Origin: CAXMNX01 sp964194845
GTDB taxonomy: Bacteria > Pseudomonadota > Alphaproteobacteria > Rhodobacterales > Rhodobacteraceae
Assembly: GCA_964194845.1 (NCBI GenBank)
Contig: CAXMNX010000106.1
Coordinates: forward strand, 1 to 16,830
DNA length: 16,830 nt
Reading direction: 5' to 3'
Of the stretch, positions 1-7,527 are shown piece after piece; the first letter of the stretch is position 1; the number at the start of each line of letters is the position of its first letter. Both the position numbers and the translations under genes were made by a program. The notes below the pieces were generated by a model. It searched no databases. It was not told the DNA's origin and was given only the letters and a program-made list of their open reading frames with translations.

Positions 1-227
1 TAGTGCTTACCCACAACATCTGGGCGGCCGACTGGCGCGGACTGATCACGGTGCTGGGTTGGATCATGCTTATCGCAGGCGCCTCGCGCATTCTATTGCC
101 CGGCCTGATGCAGCGGATGGGTGACAGCATGTTGCAGAACCGCGCGCTGATCATGGTGCCCGGACTGCTGATGCTGGTGCTGGGCGGCTATCTGGTCTGG
201 GTCGGCTATCTGAGCCAATCGCCTTAA
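1..227 (+). CDS. Partial small integral membrane protein (C-terminal part)
   Basis: The reading frame is open from the left edge to a TAA at 225-227, giving about 74 visible residues. Two hydrophobic segments, roughly residues 12-34 and 50-70, are separated by a short stretch with Arg, Met and Asp, so this is an inner-membrane protein. A GTG at position 3 could serve as a start. However, the segment around THNIWAADWRGLITVLGW resembles the middle of a roughly 120-130 aa four-helix membrane protein I recall from alphaproteobacteria, where this Val is internal. I therefore treat it as truncated by the window edge. Function is unknown. It is on the opposite strand to the following block and is probably unrelated to it. 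Confidence 0.6.
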   Translation, partial: VLTHNIWAADWRGLITVLGWIMLIAGASRILLPGLMQRMGDSMLQNRALIMVPGLLMLVLGGYLVWVGYLSQSP

Positions 228-556
228 GAATTATTACTGAAACGAAGCGTGAAAGCGTGTGCAAGCCTGGGAAGATCGTTAACCATTTCGGGCGAGCGCA
301 GGATCATCGCGGCGCATTAGGTGGGGCTCACCGGACGCACACGCATTACCTTCACCCAATTTCGAAACTGCAACAGCGTCGCTAATCCCAAATCATGAAA
401 ATCAACAAAAGGAGAGGTCCGTTCATCCTTACCTAATAGCAGTTCGGCAATTCCAAAACGGCTGAAGTGCAATCGCGATTGGGTGGGCGGCAGGGTGGAT
501 GCATTTCGCAGCCAATAGCGTAAATTACTGATATAAATATGTTTTTACTAAGTTAA
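228..556. other. Intergenic region, no gene recognised
   Basis: About 330 bp lie between the partial membrane gene and the 3' end of tRNA-Phe. The stretch is AT-richer than its surroundings, most clearly at 520-556 just past the tRNA 3' end. A 13-codon ATG frame is present near 394-435, but it has no Shine-Dalgarno sequence before it. The AGGAGAGG at about 411-418 has no ATG or GTG at a useful distance after it. I see no terminator with a clear T run for the tRNA. Confidence 0.5.
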
Positions 557-631
557 TGGTGCCCGGGGGCGGAATCGAACCACCGACACGAGGATTTTCA
601 GTCCACTGCTCTACCCCTGAGCTACCCGGGC
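557..631 (-). tRNA. tRNA-Phe (GAA anticodon)
   Basis: On the minus strand the sequence folds as a 75-nt tRNA with an encoded CCA. The acceptor arms GCCCGGG and CCCGGGC pair perfectly. The anticodon loop CTGAAAA gives GAA, and the T arm contains GGTTCGATTCC. The anticodon stem GTGGA/TCCTC has one T-T mismatch (28-42), which I recall from other alphaproteobacterial tRNA-Phe genes. The gene lies downstream of yacG in the same direction, but a promoter-like sequence at 668-696 suggests it can be transcribed on its own. Confidence 0.96.
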
Positions 632-667
632 ACGGGATCGAAGGATGGCTTCGTCTCAGGTCGCTGC

Positions 668-696
668 GTTCTAATGGGCTGCCCGACCCCTGTCCA
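668..696 (-). promoter_or_regulatory. Probable sigma70-type promoter of tRNA-Phe
   Basis: On the minus strand TGGACA (691-696) and TAGAAC (668-673) are separated by exactly 17 nt, matching 5/6 and 4/6 of the -35 and -10 consensus. Transcription would start near 660, leaving a leader of about 30 nt before the mature tRNA at 631. This is inferred from sequence alone. Confidence 0.5.
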
Positions 697-726
697 GAGC
701 TTCTGCGGCAAAAATCATGGCTGAGA

Positions 727-909
727 TCAATGCCGTGTTGGCTGCGCGTCGGTTCGGTCTTCGGCGATCAAATCTTCCTCGTCCGCGGGCTCGGCCGGGA
801 TCGCGTAGCTGCCCGTGAACCAGCGGCCAAGATCGACGTCGGCACAGCGACGCGAACAGAATGGGCGAAATCTGTCGTCAGTCGATTTCGCGCAGATCGG
901 ACAGCTCAT
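727..909 (-). CDS. yacG: YacG family zinc-binding protein (putative DNA gyrase inhibitor)
   Basis: The product is 60 aa. Four cysteines, C3 and C6 (CPIC) and C18 and C22 (CSRRC), form the YacG zinc finger, followed by the family motif ADVDLGRWFTGSYAIP and an acidic tail. The length is normal for the family. In E. coli YacG binds the GyrB C-terminal region and inhibits gyrase. The same activity here is inferred from family only. The ATG overlaps the TGA of the upstream RNase gene in an ATGA junction, so translation is probably coupled. It is the last protein gene of the minus-strand block before tRNA-Phe. Confidence 0.93.
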   Translation of the reverse strand: MSCPICAKSTDDRFRPFCSRRCADVDLGRWFTGSYAIPAEPADEEDLIAEDRTDAQPTRH

Positions 910-1934
910 AGCAGGGCCTCGCTCAGGCGCAGACGTTCGCGTTTCCGGTTCAGCTCAAGGTGCCCAAGCGGCGTCCAGCCCGCAAGGCTGGTCTCGATGG
1001 GATCACGGCGAAAGGCGGTGCGGAACGCCTGCTCGACCCGGGCGCGATCTTTTTTCGGGCAGGGCGCAAGATCGAGCACGATCTGGCCGCCAAGTCCGCG
1101 CACCCGCAAAATCCGTGGCAGAACGCGCATTGCGGCCAGGTTTGTTTTCAATCCCGCCGCCGCAGAAGTATCGCCGCCGGTGTTCACATCGACCGCGATC
1201 AGCGCGTGCGTCGGCTCGACGAATATAAACCCCGCACCGGGCAGATCGACGCGCGGGCGCGCCAGCGACGCAATCATCTCGGTCACGCCGTGGCGATCAA
1301 AGCCGCCACCTTCGTCATCGGTCATGTCCGGTTTCGGCCACTCGCGCCAGGCGATCCCGGCAGAATCAGGGCCATCGAGCAGAAGATCGGGCGCGCCGGT
1401 CAGGGGCTCGGCCATGACCTTGCGCGCAAGCGTCAGCACCGTCTCGGCGTCAGAAAATACGGCCGCACCGTCGGCATCGGCCGCTGCCGAACGAATGACC
1501 AGCCCGATCGTCTCATCCATCATCGGATCAATCAGATCCCGAAGCACAACGCGGCGCTCTTCGTCCTTGATCTCTCGGGATATATTCAGCCCCGGCTTAC
1601 CAGGCGTGGCCAGCGCATAGCGGCTTTTGAAGACGACGCGATCGGTAACCGGCGCAGCCTTGGCCGGTTCGGCGTAAGTCGTGGCCTGAACCAGCAGGCT
1701 CTGCCCCTGGGCGATGCTCTTGGCGTGCCTCAGAAATACCCGGCCCTGCGGTGTCTCCAGCATCATGCCGCCCTGACCTTTCATCGGGCGGCCAGCTTTG
1801 GCGCGGAAAATGGCGCCCGGGCGAATGCGATCATCGGGCGCGTCGATCAGCAGGTCATCAAGCTGGCCGTCGCGGATAAACGCGGCTGCACCCTTGCCAT
1901 TGATCGTGTCGAAAACCGCCAGCGTTCCTTTCAC
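906..1934 (-). CDS. Short ribonuclease E/G family protein
   Basis: The product is 342 aa from a GTG start at 1932-1934 that overlaps the maf stop codon (GTGA). The frame extends further upstream, but that part lies inside maf and does not look like this family. The catalytic region is clear: EPTHALIAVDVNTGG carries one metal-binding Asp (about residue 249) and GGQIVLDLAP the second (about 288), matching D303 and D346 of E. coli RNase E. The N-terminal S1-like part is shortened. The protein ends soon after the catalytic core, without the CPxCxG zinc-link that joins RNase E/G dimers. It is probably a paralogue beside a full-length RNase E encoded elsewhere, with a role in RNA processing. Its substrate cannot be told from sequence. 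Confidence 0.88.
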   Translation of the reverse strand: MKGTLAVFDTINGKGAAAFIRDGQLDDLLIDAPDDRIRPGAIFRAKAGRPMKGQGGMMLETPQGRVFLRHAKSIAQGQSLLVQATTYAEPAKAAPVTDRVVFKSRYALATPGKPGLNISREIKDEERRVVLRDLIDPMMDETIGLVIRSAAADADGAAVFSDAETVLTLARKVMAEPLTGAPDLLLDGPDSAGIAWREWPKPDMTDDEGGGFDRHGVTEMIASLARPRVDLPGAGFIFVEPTHALIAVDVNTGGDTSAAAGLKTNLAAMRVLPRILRVRGLGGQIVLDLAPCPKKDRARVEQAFRTAFRRDPIETSLAGWTPLGHLELNRKRERLRLSEALL

Positions 1935-2524
1935 GAGCAACCCTCGTGCAAGGGGTATCCCGCATCGGCCAAAAGTGCCGCCGCCTCGGCCACCGGCAAC
2001 CCCATGATCGCCGAGTATGAGCCTTGGACCCACGGGATAAACGTGCCAGCTGGCCCCTGAATGGCATAAGCGCCAGCCTTTCCACGCCAGTCGCCGCTGG
2101 CCAGATAGGCGTTCAGCTCGATGTCCGACAGCCGCTTCATCTTGACGACGCTCACAACATCCTTCACCCGCGCGCCCCGGTCGGAAAGAACGGCGACCGC
2201 GGTGATCACGCGATGCCGCCTGCCAGCCAGCGCCAGCAGAAATTCGGCGGCTTCTTTTTCGTCTGCGGGTTTGCCCAGAATGCGCCGCCCCATGGCAACG
2301 GTCGTGTCAGCGGTCAACACGATCTCGCCCGAGGCACGCGGCGTCGCCTGGGCCTTGGCCATGGTCACGCGGCGGCAATAGTCGCGCGGCAATTCGGATT
2401 TCAAGGGCGTCTCGTCGATGTCCGCAGGGCGCACCTCGTCCGGTGTCACCCCGATTGACGCAAGCAGTTCCAACCGGCGCGGGCTTGCCGAGCCAAGGAT
2501 CAGGCGCGGGCGCTGCCCCGTCAT
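1931..2524 (-). CDS. maf: Maf family nucleoside triphosphate pyrophosphatase
   Basis: The product is 197 aa, normal for Maf/YhdE proteins. It has the N-terminal phosphate-binding motif LGSASPRRLELLASIG, the catalytic Asp in LTADTTVAMG, and the conserved LGKPADEKEA and GRRHRVITAV segments. The family hydrolyses non-canonical or excess nucleoside triphosphates (dTTP/UTP or m7GTP type) to monophosphates. I cannot say which subtype this is. The ATG lies 10 nt after the infA stop and its TGA overlaps the GTG of the RNase gene, so it sits inside a coupled infA-maf-RNase-yacG unit. Confidence 0.94.
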   Translation of the reverse strand: MTGQRPRLILGSASPRRLELLASIGVTPDEVRPADIDETPLKSELPRDYCRRVTMAKAQATPRASGEIVLTADTTVAMGRRILGKPADEKEAAEFLLALAGRRHRVITAVAVLSDRGARVKDVVSVVKMKRLSDIELNAYLASGDWRGKAGAYAIQGPAGTFIPWVQGSYSAIMGLPVAEAAALLADAGYPLHEGCS

Positions 2525-2534
2525 GCCGTCCGCA

Positions 2535-2753
2535 TCACTTGAAGCGATAGTTGATTCGACCTTTCGTCAGGTCGTAAGGCGTCATCTCGACCTGAACCTT
2601 GTCGCCGGCCAGAACCCGGATGCGGTTCTTGCGCATCTTGCCCGCCGTATGCGCGATGATCTCATGGCCGTTTTCAAGCTCGACCCGGAATGTCGCGTTC
2701 GGCAGAAGCTCCTTCACGACACCAGGAAATTCGAGCAATTCTTCCTTGGCCAT
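2535..2753 (-). CDS. infA: Translation initiation factor IF-1
   Basis: The product is 72 aa, exactly the usual IF-1 length. It is a single OB-fold S1 domain with hallmark segments FPGVVKELLPNATFRVELEN, AHTAGKMRKNRIRVLAGD and DLTKGRINYRFK. IF-1 binds the 30S A site during initiation and is essential. AGGAG lies five bases before the ATG. The gene is preceded by a 192-bp gap with a stem-loop just after the upstream gene, so it probably has its own promoter, although I found no strong -35/-10 pair. Confidence 0.98.
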   Translation of the reverse strand: MAKEELLEFPGVVKELLPNATFRVELENGHEIIAHTAGKMRKNRIRVLAGDKVQVEMTPYDLTKGRINYRFK

Positions 2754-2915
2754 GATCTCTCCTATGTTGTGCCCCGCCCCATGCCGAGCGTGGGTTACAT
2801 GCGGCGGAAACTCTGAAGTTTCAAGCGGTATATCGACGTTTCGCCGAGTATTGCCCGAAGCGCGGTCACTTTGACCCGGACCCGATATCCGTCATTTACA
2901 ACGGCTTGGCGCGAA

Positions 2916-2937
2916 AATGCGAATTCTTTGTCGCATT
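2916..2937 (-). terminator. Stem-loop downstream of the phosphatase-like gene, possible weak terminator
   Basis: AATGCGA and TCGCATT form a perfect 7-bp stem around an 8-nt loop. On the minus strand the stem begins 8 nt after the stop codon at 2946-2948 and is followed by TTCG, so the T run is short. It would separate the hisD-UPF0262-phosphatase group from infA, either as a weak terminator or as an mRNA 3'-end element. Confidence 0.35.
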
Positions 2938-2945
2938 AAAGCCCT

Positions 2946-3407
2946 TCAGGCGCTTTTCTCGGTCGGTGCGCCGAAGCGCGCAAGCAGTCGCTCGCGGATC
3001 TGGTCCCTTGCCTGACGGTAACTCGCCAGCTTGGCGTCGCGGGTTTCACCCAGGCCGGTGGGATCAAGGATCGGCCAGTATTCGACGTCAAGATGGTAGT
3101 ATCGCGTCAGTTCAAGCGCCCGGCGCTGCGATCCCGGCGACAGGGCGACCACAAGATCGAACCCCGACAAGTCGTCGCCCCAATCCTGCATCTCGTCAAA
3201 CGACCGCGAGCGATGACGCGAAAGCTCGATCCCAAGTTCCTCGCAAACCGCGATAGAAAAACCGTCGATCTCCAGGTCGTTGTGAACGCCCGCCGACTGC
3301 ACGTAAGCCGATTGGCCATAGTATTTCTTCATCATGCCTTCAGCCATTGGCGACCGCACCGCGTTGTGGTCGCAGCAAAAGAGCACTGATTGCGGAAGGC
3401 TGGCCAA
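2946..3407 (-). CDS. Low-molecular-weight protein-tyrosine phosphatase / arsenate reductase-like protein
   Basis: The product is 153 aa. The N-terminus VLFCCDHNAVRSPMAEG contains the P-loop C12-x5-R18 followed by Ser, and LDPTG near the C-terminus supplies the general-acid Asp seen in the LMW-PTP superfamily. The second cysteine of the canonical C(x)4CR motif is replaced by Val. The family includes phosphatases and thiol-dependent arsenate reductases, and no arsenic genes are nearby. Translation probably begins at TTG (3405-3407), directly after the TGA of UPF0262 and one ATA codon in the same frame. An alternative GTG at codon 8 sits too close to the P-loop strand to be likely. GGGGG about 8-12 nt upstream may act as a weak ribosome-binding site. 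The consistent pairing with UPF0262 is from memory of related genomes. Confidence 0.85.
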   Translation of the reverse strand: MASLPQSVLFCCDHNAVRSPMAEGMMKKYYGQSAYVQSAGVHNDLEIDGFSIAVCEELGIELSRHRSRSFDEMQDWGDDLSGFDLVVALSPGSQRRALELTRYYHLDVEYWPILDPTGLGETRDAKLASYRQARDQIRERLLARFGAPTEKSA

Positions 3408-3410
3408 TAT

Positions 3411-3890
3411 TCAGCCCCCGAAATGCAAAACGCAGATCAGCGTGAAAAGCCGCCGCGCCGTGCCGATATCCAGATCGGCCTTGCCGTCCAGCCGTTCTTG
3501 CAGCACCCGAGCACCTTCGTTGTGGATACCGCGCCGGGCCATATCAATGGCTTCGATCTGGCCGGGAGGCAGTTTCTTCACGGCGTCGAAATAGCTTTCG
3601 CAAATCTGGAAATAATCCTTCACCACCTGCCGGAACGGCCCAAGCGACAAATGAAATTCCGCCGCCGGGTCTTCCTTTTCGGTCTGAACATCAAAAACCA
3701 GCCGCCGGTCGCGAATTGCAAGCATCACGCGGTAAGGCCCCGACGGCGCGTCGCGTCCGTCGCGAACCGGGATGGCAAAGCTGTTGTCTTCCAAAAGATC
3801 AAACACCGCTACGCGACGCTCCTGCTCAATCTCGGGCGTTGGTGGCGGCAGCGCGCTGTCGTCTATTTCGATGTGGACGATCCGGCTCAT
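3411..3890 (-). CDS. UPF0262 family protein of unknown function
   Basis: The product is 159 aa. I recognise it as UPF0262 from MSRIVHIEIDDSAL at the start, RRVAVFDLLEDNSF, the DYFQICESYFDA segment and the RRLFTLICVLHFGG ending. The protein is soluble, without a signal peptide or membrane segment. Its ATG overlaps the hisD stop in an ATGA junction, so it is coupled to hisD. The next gene starts only one codon after its TGA. The function is not known to me. Its place between hisD and a phosphatase-like gene is a context clue, not evidence of a role in histidine synthesis. Confidence 0.88.
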   Translation of the reverse strand: MSRIVHIEIDDSALPPPTPEIEQERRVAVFDLLEDNSFAIPVRDGRDAPSGPYRVMLAIRDRRLVFDVQTEKEDPAAEFHLSLGPFRQVVKDYFQICESYFDAVKKLPPGQIEAIDMARRGIHNEGARVLQERLDGKADLDIGTARRLFTLICVLHFGG

Positions 3891-5197
3891 TCTAACCCTT
3901 CGTTTAGCTGATCAAGCCGCGCCCGCACGCTTAGCCCGTGCGCTTCCAGGCCCTCGGATTTTGCCAGAGTTTCGGCCACCGGGCCGATCGCTTTCAGCGC
4001 AGCAGGAGTCATTTTGGCGACGGTGGTGCGCTTCAGAAAATCCATCACCGAAAGCCCGGACGAAAACCGCGCCGACCGGGCTGTCGGCAGCACATGATTT
4101 GGTCCGCCAACATAGTCGCCGATCGCTTCGGGCGTCCATTTGCCCAGAAATATCGCGCCCGCGTGCTTGATATTCGCGGCAAGCGATTCTGGATTGCCGA
4201 CGCAAAGCTCCAGATGCTCTGGCGCAATGTCGTCGGCCAGCCCCGCAGCCTCGCCCATGTCCTGCACTATGATCACAGCGCCATAGTCGCGCCAGCTTGC
4301 GCCCGCAATCTCGCGCCGTTTCAGCGTTTCAAGCCGTAATTCAACTGCTTCGGCAACGGCTTGCCCGAAGACCGCATCAGTGGTGATCAGGATCGCCTGC
4401 GCACTTTCATCATGCTCGGCCTGACTGAGCAAATCCAGCGCGATCCAGTCGGGATCATTGTCTGCGTCCGCGATCACCAGAATTTCTGACGGGCCAGCGA
4501 TCATGTCGATCCCGACGCTGCCGAAGACCCGCCGCTTGGCGGCAGCAACATAGGCATTGCCCGGCCCGGTGATCTTGTCGACCGGTCGGATCGTTTCGGT
4601 GCCATAGGCCAGCGCGGCGATGGCCTGAGCCCCGCCCAGACGGTAAATCGTTGAAATTCCCGATAAATCAGCCGCCAGCAACACCAGCGGGTTTATGACG
4701 CCATCGGGCGTCGGCGTCGTCATGACCAAGCGCTCAACACCAGCGACCTTGGCCGGGATCGCGTTCATCAGCACGGTTGAGGGATATGACGCCAGCCCAC
4801 CGGGCACATAAAGCCCCGCCGAACCCACCGGCCCCCAGCGCCATCCCAAAGTCGCACCGGCGGCATCGGTCCAGCTGGCGTTTTCGGGCATCTGACGCGC
4901 GTGGTAGTCGCGAATGCGGATCGCGGCGCGTTCCAAAGCATCCTTTTCTTCAGGGCTGACTTTGGCAATTTCCGCCTCGATCTGTTCCGGGGTGAAAGCC
5001 AGGTTTTCGGGCGTCAGCGTCAGGCGATCATACTTCGTGGTCAGCTCGATCAGTGCCGCATCGCCCCGCGCGCGAACGTCGGCGATTATTGCGGCCACAG
5101 CTTCGTCCACATCCGGCGCATCCTCGCGCTTGGCGCTCAGAAGTGCTGCGAAACGTTCCTCGAAATCTTCGTCTGTTGTGGCCAGAAACTGCGGCAT
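3887..5197 (-). CDS. hisD: Histidinol dehydrogenase
   Basis: The product is 436 aa, close to the 434 aa of E. coli HisD. It catalyses the last two steps of histidine synthesis, L-histidinol to L-histidine, with two NAD+ and a zinc ion. Diagnostic segments are VGSAGLYVPGG, ITGPGNAYVAAAKRRVFG, DMIAGPSEILV, the catalytic Glu-His in IAPEHLELCVGN, and the zinc-region GGPNHVLPTARSARFSSGLS. AGGA lies about 9 nt before the ATG. A 94-bp gap separates it from the GNAT gene upstream. No other his gene is in the window, which fits scattered his genes in alphaproteobacteria. Confidence 0.97.
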   Translation of the reverse strand: MPQFLATTDEDFEERFAALLSAKREDAPDVDEAVAAIIADVRARGDAALIELTTKYDRLTLTPENLAFTPEQIEAEIAKVSPEEKDALERAAIRIRDYHARQMPENASWTDAAGATLGWRWGPVGSAGLYVPGGLASYPSTVLMNAIPAKVAGVERLVMTTPTPDGVINPLVLLAADLSGISTIYRLGGAQAIAALAYGTETIRPVDKITGPGNAYVAAAKRRVFGSVGIDMIAGPSEILVIADADNDPDWIALDLLSQAEHDESAQAILITTDAVFGQAVAEAVELRLETLKRREIAGASWRDYGAVIIVQDMGEAAGLADDIAPEHLELCVGNPESLAANIKHAGAIFLGKWTPEAIGDYVGGPNHVLPTARSARFSSGLSVMDFLKRTTVAKMTPAALKAIGPVAETLAKSEGLEAHGLSVRARLDQLNEGLE

Positions 5198-5291
5198 GGC
5201 TTTGGTCCTTTGACGGAAGGGACATAGCCGGGTGCATGGTCAGGCTCAAGCGGGGAAGGTTAGTGAGCGGTGAGCTTCGACCAACGGCACG

Positions 5292-5783
5292 CTAGTCCAG
5301 CTTCAAAACCATCAGAAGATCGTCGCAAAACCCGTCGCCTACGCGAAAACCCCGTGGCAATCGCCCGTATTTTTCAAATCCGTGACGCTCATAAATTTTG
5401 GTTGCACGGGCGTTCGTCGCGTTTACCGAAAGTTCAATTTGAATAAGTCCGGCGTCGCGCGCAAATGCGATGACGTGGCTTAGCATTGCGTCTGCCACGC
5501 CAGTCCCTCGATAGTCGGTCGCGACATAAACCATCGCAAGTTCTGTTCGGTGGCTTAGCCGAGATTTCTTCTGCGGTATCAAACCGATAAGGCCTGCGGG
5601 CATGTCGTTTATGAACGCGCCAAATACCGGTTCATCTTCCAGATAAGACAGCCATTTCTGCTCGGAATAGGCTGCCCATACCTCATAGTCTGAGGCAAAA
5701 CTGTCGGGGTCCGTCCGAAGCGACGCCATCCGCAGTTCACGAAAAATCTCCAGATCGTTCGGCCCCAACCGCCGAACGATCAT
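5292..5783 (-). CDS. GNAT family N-acetyltransferase
   Basis: The product is 163 aa with a single GNAT fold. Motif A, MVYVATDYRGTGVADAML, carries the acetyl-CoA pyrophosphate-binding R-G-x-G-x-A pattern. The motif B region, LSVNATNARATKIYERHGFEKYG, is also typical. The acetyl acceptor cannot be inferred. The ATG overlaps the TGA of the DUF2948 gene (ATGA). By eye the gene is poorer in GC than its neighbours, and it interrupts what I recall as a direct DUF2948-hisD succession in related bacteria. This suggests later insertion, with translation coupled to the upstream gene. Confidence 0.9.
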   Translation of the reverse strand: MIVRRLGPNDLEIFRELRMASLRTDPDSFASDYEVWAAYSEQKWLSYLEDEPVFGAFINDMPAGLIGLIPQKKSRLSHRTELAMVYVATDYRGTGVADAMLSHVIAFARDAGLIQIELSVNATNARATKIYERHGFEKYGRLPRGFRVGDGFCDDLLMVLKLD

Positions 5784-6259
5784 TCCGGGTGACCGGGGGC
5801 CTTGCCGGACGGTGCAACGTAAGGCCGGGTCACGTCATTCAGCGTCACTTCAAGCGCTTCGACTGCAACGCGGATCGCCCCGTCGCCTGCCAGTGTCAGA
5901 ACCAGCGCGCCGGTACCGTCCTCGCCGGGCTCGAATTCCAAGGTCAGAAGCGACAAAACGGTGTCGGCATCGCCCTGCTCGACCCCCTGACTGGCAACCG
6001 ACTGCACATCCTCGATGGCCAGAACCGACTGAACCCGTTCGAATTTGCGCCCCAGCCGTTCGGCGGCGGATTTGTCTTCCCATCGGAACCGATTGAGCAA
6101 TAGTGCGAAACGCCGCTTGCGCCGGTCCCATTGCATCTCATTGGCCGGGAACACCGCGTCCTGAACAAGCATCGCGAGGATGCTTAAATCGTCCGCATCC
6201 TGTGCCAGTAGCCTTAGCGGGCGCTCGCCGCCGTCTTCAAATCGGGCATCGTCGGACAT
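5780..6259 (-). CDS. DUF2948 family protein
   Basis: The product is 159 aa. It matches my memory of DUF2948: PLRLLAQDADDLSILAMLVQDAV at the start, then DMQ-like EMQWDRRKRRFALLLNRFRWE, and a final VEALEVTLNDVTRPYVA. It is soluble and has no recognisable catalytic motif. Its start codon shares one base with the murA stop (TGATG), so it is translationally coupled to murA. The family is of unknown function. The stable link with murA hints at an envelope-related or purely expression-related role, but nothing in the sequence proves this. Confidence 0.85.
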   Translation of the reverse strand: MSDDARFEDGGERPLRLLAQDADDLSILAMLVQDAVFPANEMQWDRRKRRFALLLNRFRWEDKSAAERLGRKFERVQSVLAIEDVQSVASQGVEQGDADTVLSLLTLEFEPGEDGTGALVLTLAGDGAIRVAVEALEVTLNDVTRPYVAPSGKAPGHPE

Positions 6260-7524
6260 CAGCCAGTTACCCTTTCGATCTTTGCACCAACGGCACCGAG
6301 CTTTTCTTCCACATGCTCGTACCCCCGATCCAGATGATAAACCCGGCTGACAATCGTTTCGCCCGTCGCCGCCAACCCGGCCAATATCAACGAAACGCTG
6401 GCCCGCAAATCGGTTGCCATCACGGGCGCGCCTTTCAATCGATCAACCCCGGTTACAGTCGCGATGCCGCCTTGCACATCTATGCTGGCACCCATGCGCA
6501 AAAGTTCGGGCGCGTGCATGAAGCGGTTTTCAAAAATCGTCTCCTCCAGGTGGCTGACGCCATCGGCGGTACACATCAACGCCATCATCTGCGCCTGCAA
6601 GTCGGTCGGGAAACCGGGGAAAGGCTCGGTCCGAACGTCGATGGCACCAACGCGACCGTTCTTTCGCGCAACTTTGATGCCCTTCCCGGTCTCTTCGACC
6701 GAAATACCGGCAGAATCCAGTTTCGCTGCGAACGCTTCGACAAGTTCGATCCGCCCACCGAGACATTCAACCTCGCCACCGCAAATGGCAGGGGCAAGCA
6801 TGTACGTGCCAAGCTCAATCCTGTCTGTGACCACAGGATGCGTCGCACCGCCAAGGCGATCCGTTCCCTCAATGGCAATCGTCGACGTCCCAGCGCCTTC
6901 GATTTTTGCGCCCATCGCGGTCAGGCAATTGGCCAGATCGACGATTTCGGGTTCCCTTGCGGCGTTGCGGATCTCGGTCGTGCCCTTCGCCAGCGTGGCC
7001 GCCATCAGCACATTTTCCGTGGCCCCGACCGAAACGAAGGGAAACTCCACGACGGAACCCTTCAGGCCACCGGGGGCCGAGGCGTATACATAGCCGTCGC
7101 GCAGATCCAGTTTGGCACCCAGCGCCTCAAGACCTTTCAAGTGCAGGTCAACGGGTCGCGCGCCGATGGCGCAACCGCCGGGCAACGACACCTCGGCTTT
7201 GCCGAACCGTGCCAGCATCGGACCCAGCACAAGGATCGACGCGCGCATCTTGCGCACGATGTCATAATCGGCGCGCAGATTGCCAATCTCGAACGACGAC
7301 AGCGTCAGCACTTTGCCGTCCTGCAAAGACTGAACTTCGGCCCCCAACGACTGCAACAGCAGCGTCATCGTCTGAATGTCGCTAAGCCGTGGCGCGTTGG
7401 TCAGCGTCAACGGTTCGTCGCTCAGGATTGTCGCCGGCATCAGCGTCAGACACGCATTTTTCGCCCCGGCAATCGGGATCTCGCCGCGAAGCTCGGCTCC
7501 GCCCGTAACAATAATTGAATCCAT
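6259..7524 (-). CDS. murA: UDP-N-acetylglucosamine 1-carboxyvinyltransferase
   Basis: The product is 421 aa, normal for MurA. It transfers enolpyruvate from PEP to UDP-GlcNAc, the first committed step of peptidoglycan synthesis, in the cytoplasm. Lys22-Asn23 of the AGAKNA motif, the catalytic Cys118 in LPGGCAIGARPVDLHL (the fosfomycin target, Cys115 in E. coli), and the Asp of EPFPGFPTDLQAQ are all present. Because the active-site residue is Cys, not Asp, the enzyme is predicted to be fosfomycin-sensitive at the target level. The start lies 3 nt after the stop of a 49-aa gene, and the stop overlaps the next start. Confidence 0.98.
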   Translation of the reverse strand: MDSIIVTGGAELRGEIPIAGAKNACLTLMPATILSDEPLTLTNAPRLSDIQTMTLLLQSLGAEVQSLQDGKVLTLSSFEIGNLRADYDIVRKMRASILVLGPMLARFGKAEVSLPGGCAIGARPVDLHLKGLEALGAKLDLRDGYVYASAPGGLKGSVVEFPFVSVGATENVLMAATLAKGTTEIRNAAREPEIVDLANCLTAMGAKIEGAGTSTIAIEGTDRLGGATHPVVTDRIELGTYMLAPAICGGEVECLGGRIELVEAFAAKLDSAGISVEETGKGIKVARKNGRVGAIDVRTEPFPGFPTDLQAQMMALMCTADGVSHLEETIFENRFMHAPELLRMGASIDVQGGIATVTGVDRLKGAPVMATDLRASVSLILAGLAATGETIVSRVYHLDRGYEHVEEKLGAVGAKIERVTG

Positions 7525-7527
7525 CGT

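Noticed and set aside
255..344. Inverted GCGTGTGC / GCACACGC pair, about 75 bp apart
   Set aside because: An 8-bp match at this distance could easily be chance, and no other support was found.
394..435. A 13-codon ATG frame in the left gap, with an AGGAGAGG inside it
   Set aside because: No ribosome-binding site precedes its ATG, and no start codon follows the purine-rich run at a workable distance.
556..2060. Long plus-strand frames of 354 and 366 codons opposite the RNase E/G and yacG genes
   Set aside because: They lie antisense to clearly recognised genes, have Arg/Ser/Pro/Ala-rich compositions typical of GC-rich antisense frames, and one of them runs through the tRNA-Phe.
3405..3413. 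Selenocysteine reading of the in-frame TGA between UPF0262 and the phosphatase-like gene
   Set aside because: Both proteins look complete, no selenocysteine-insertion hairpin is evident, and the TTG start explains the arrangement.
6103..7518. A 471-codon plus-strand frame opposite murA
   Set aside because: It is antisense to an intact murA with all catalytic residues. Its Arg/Gln/His-rich product resembles no family.
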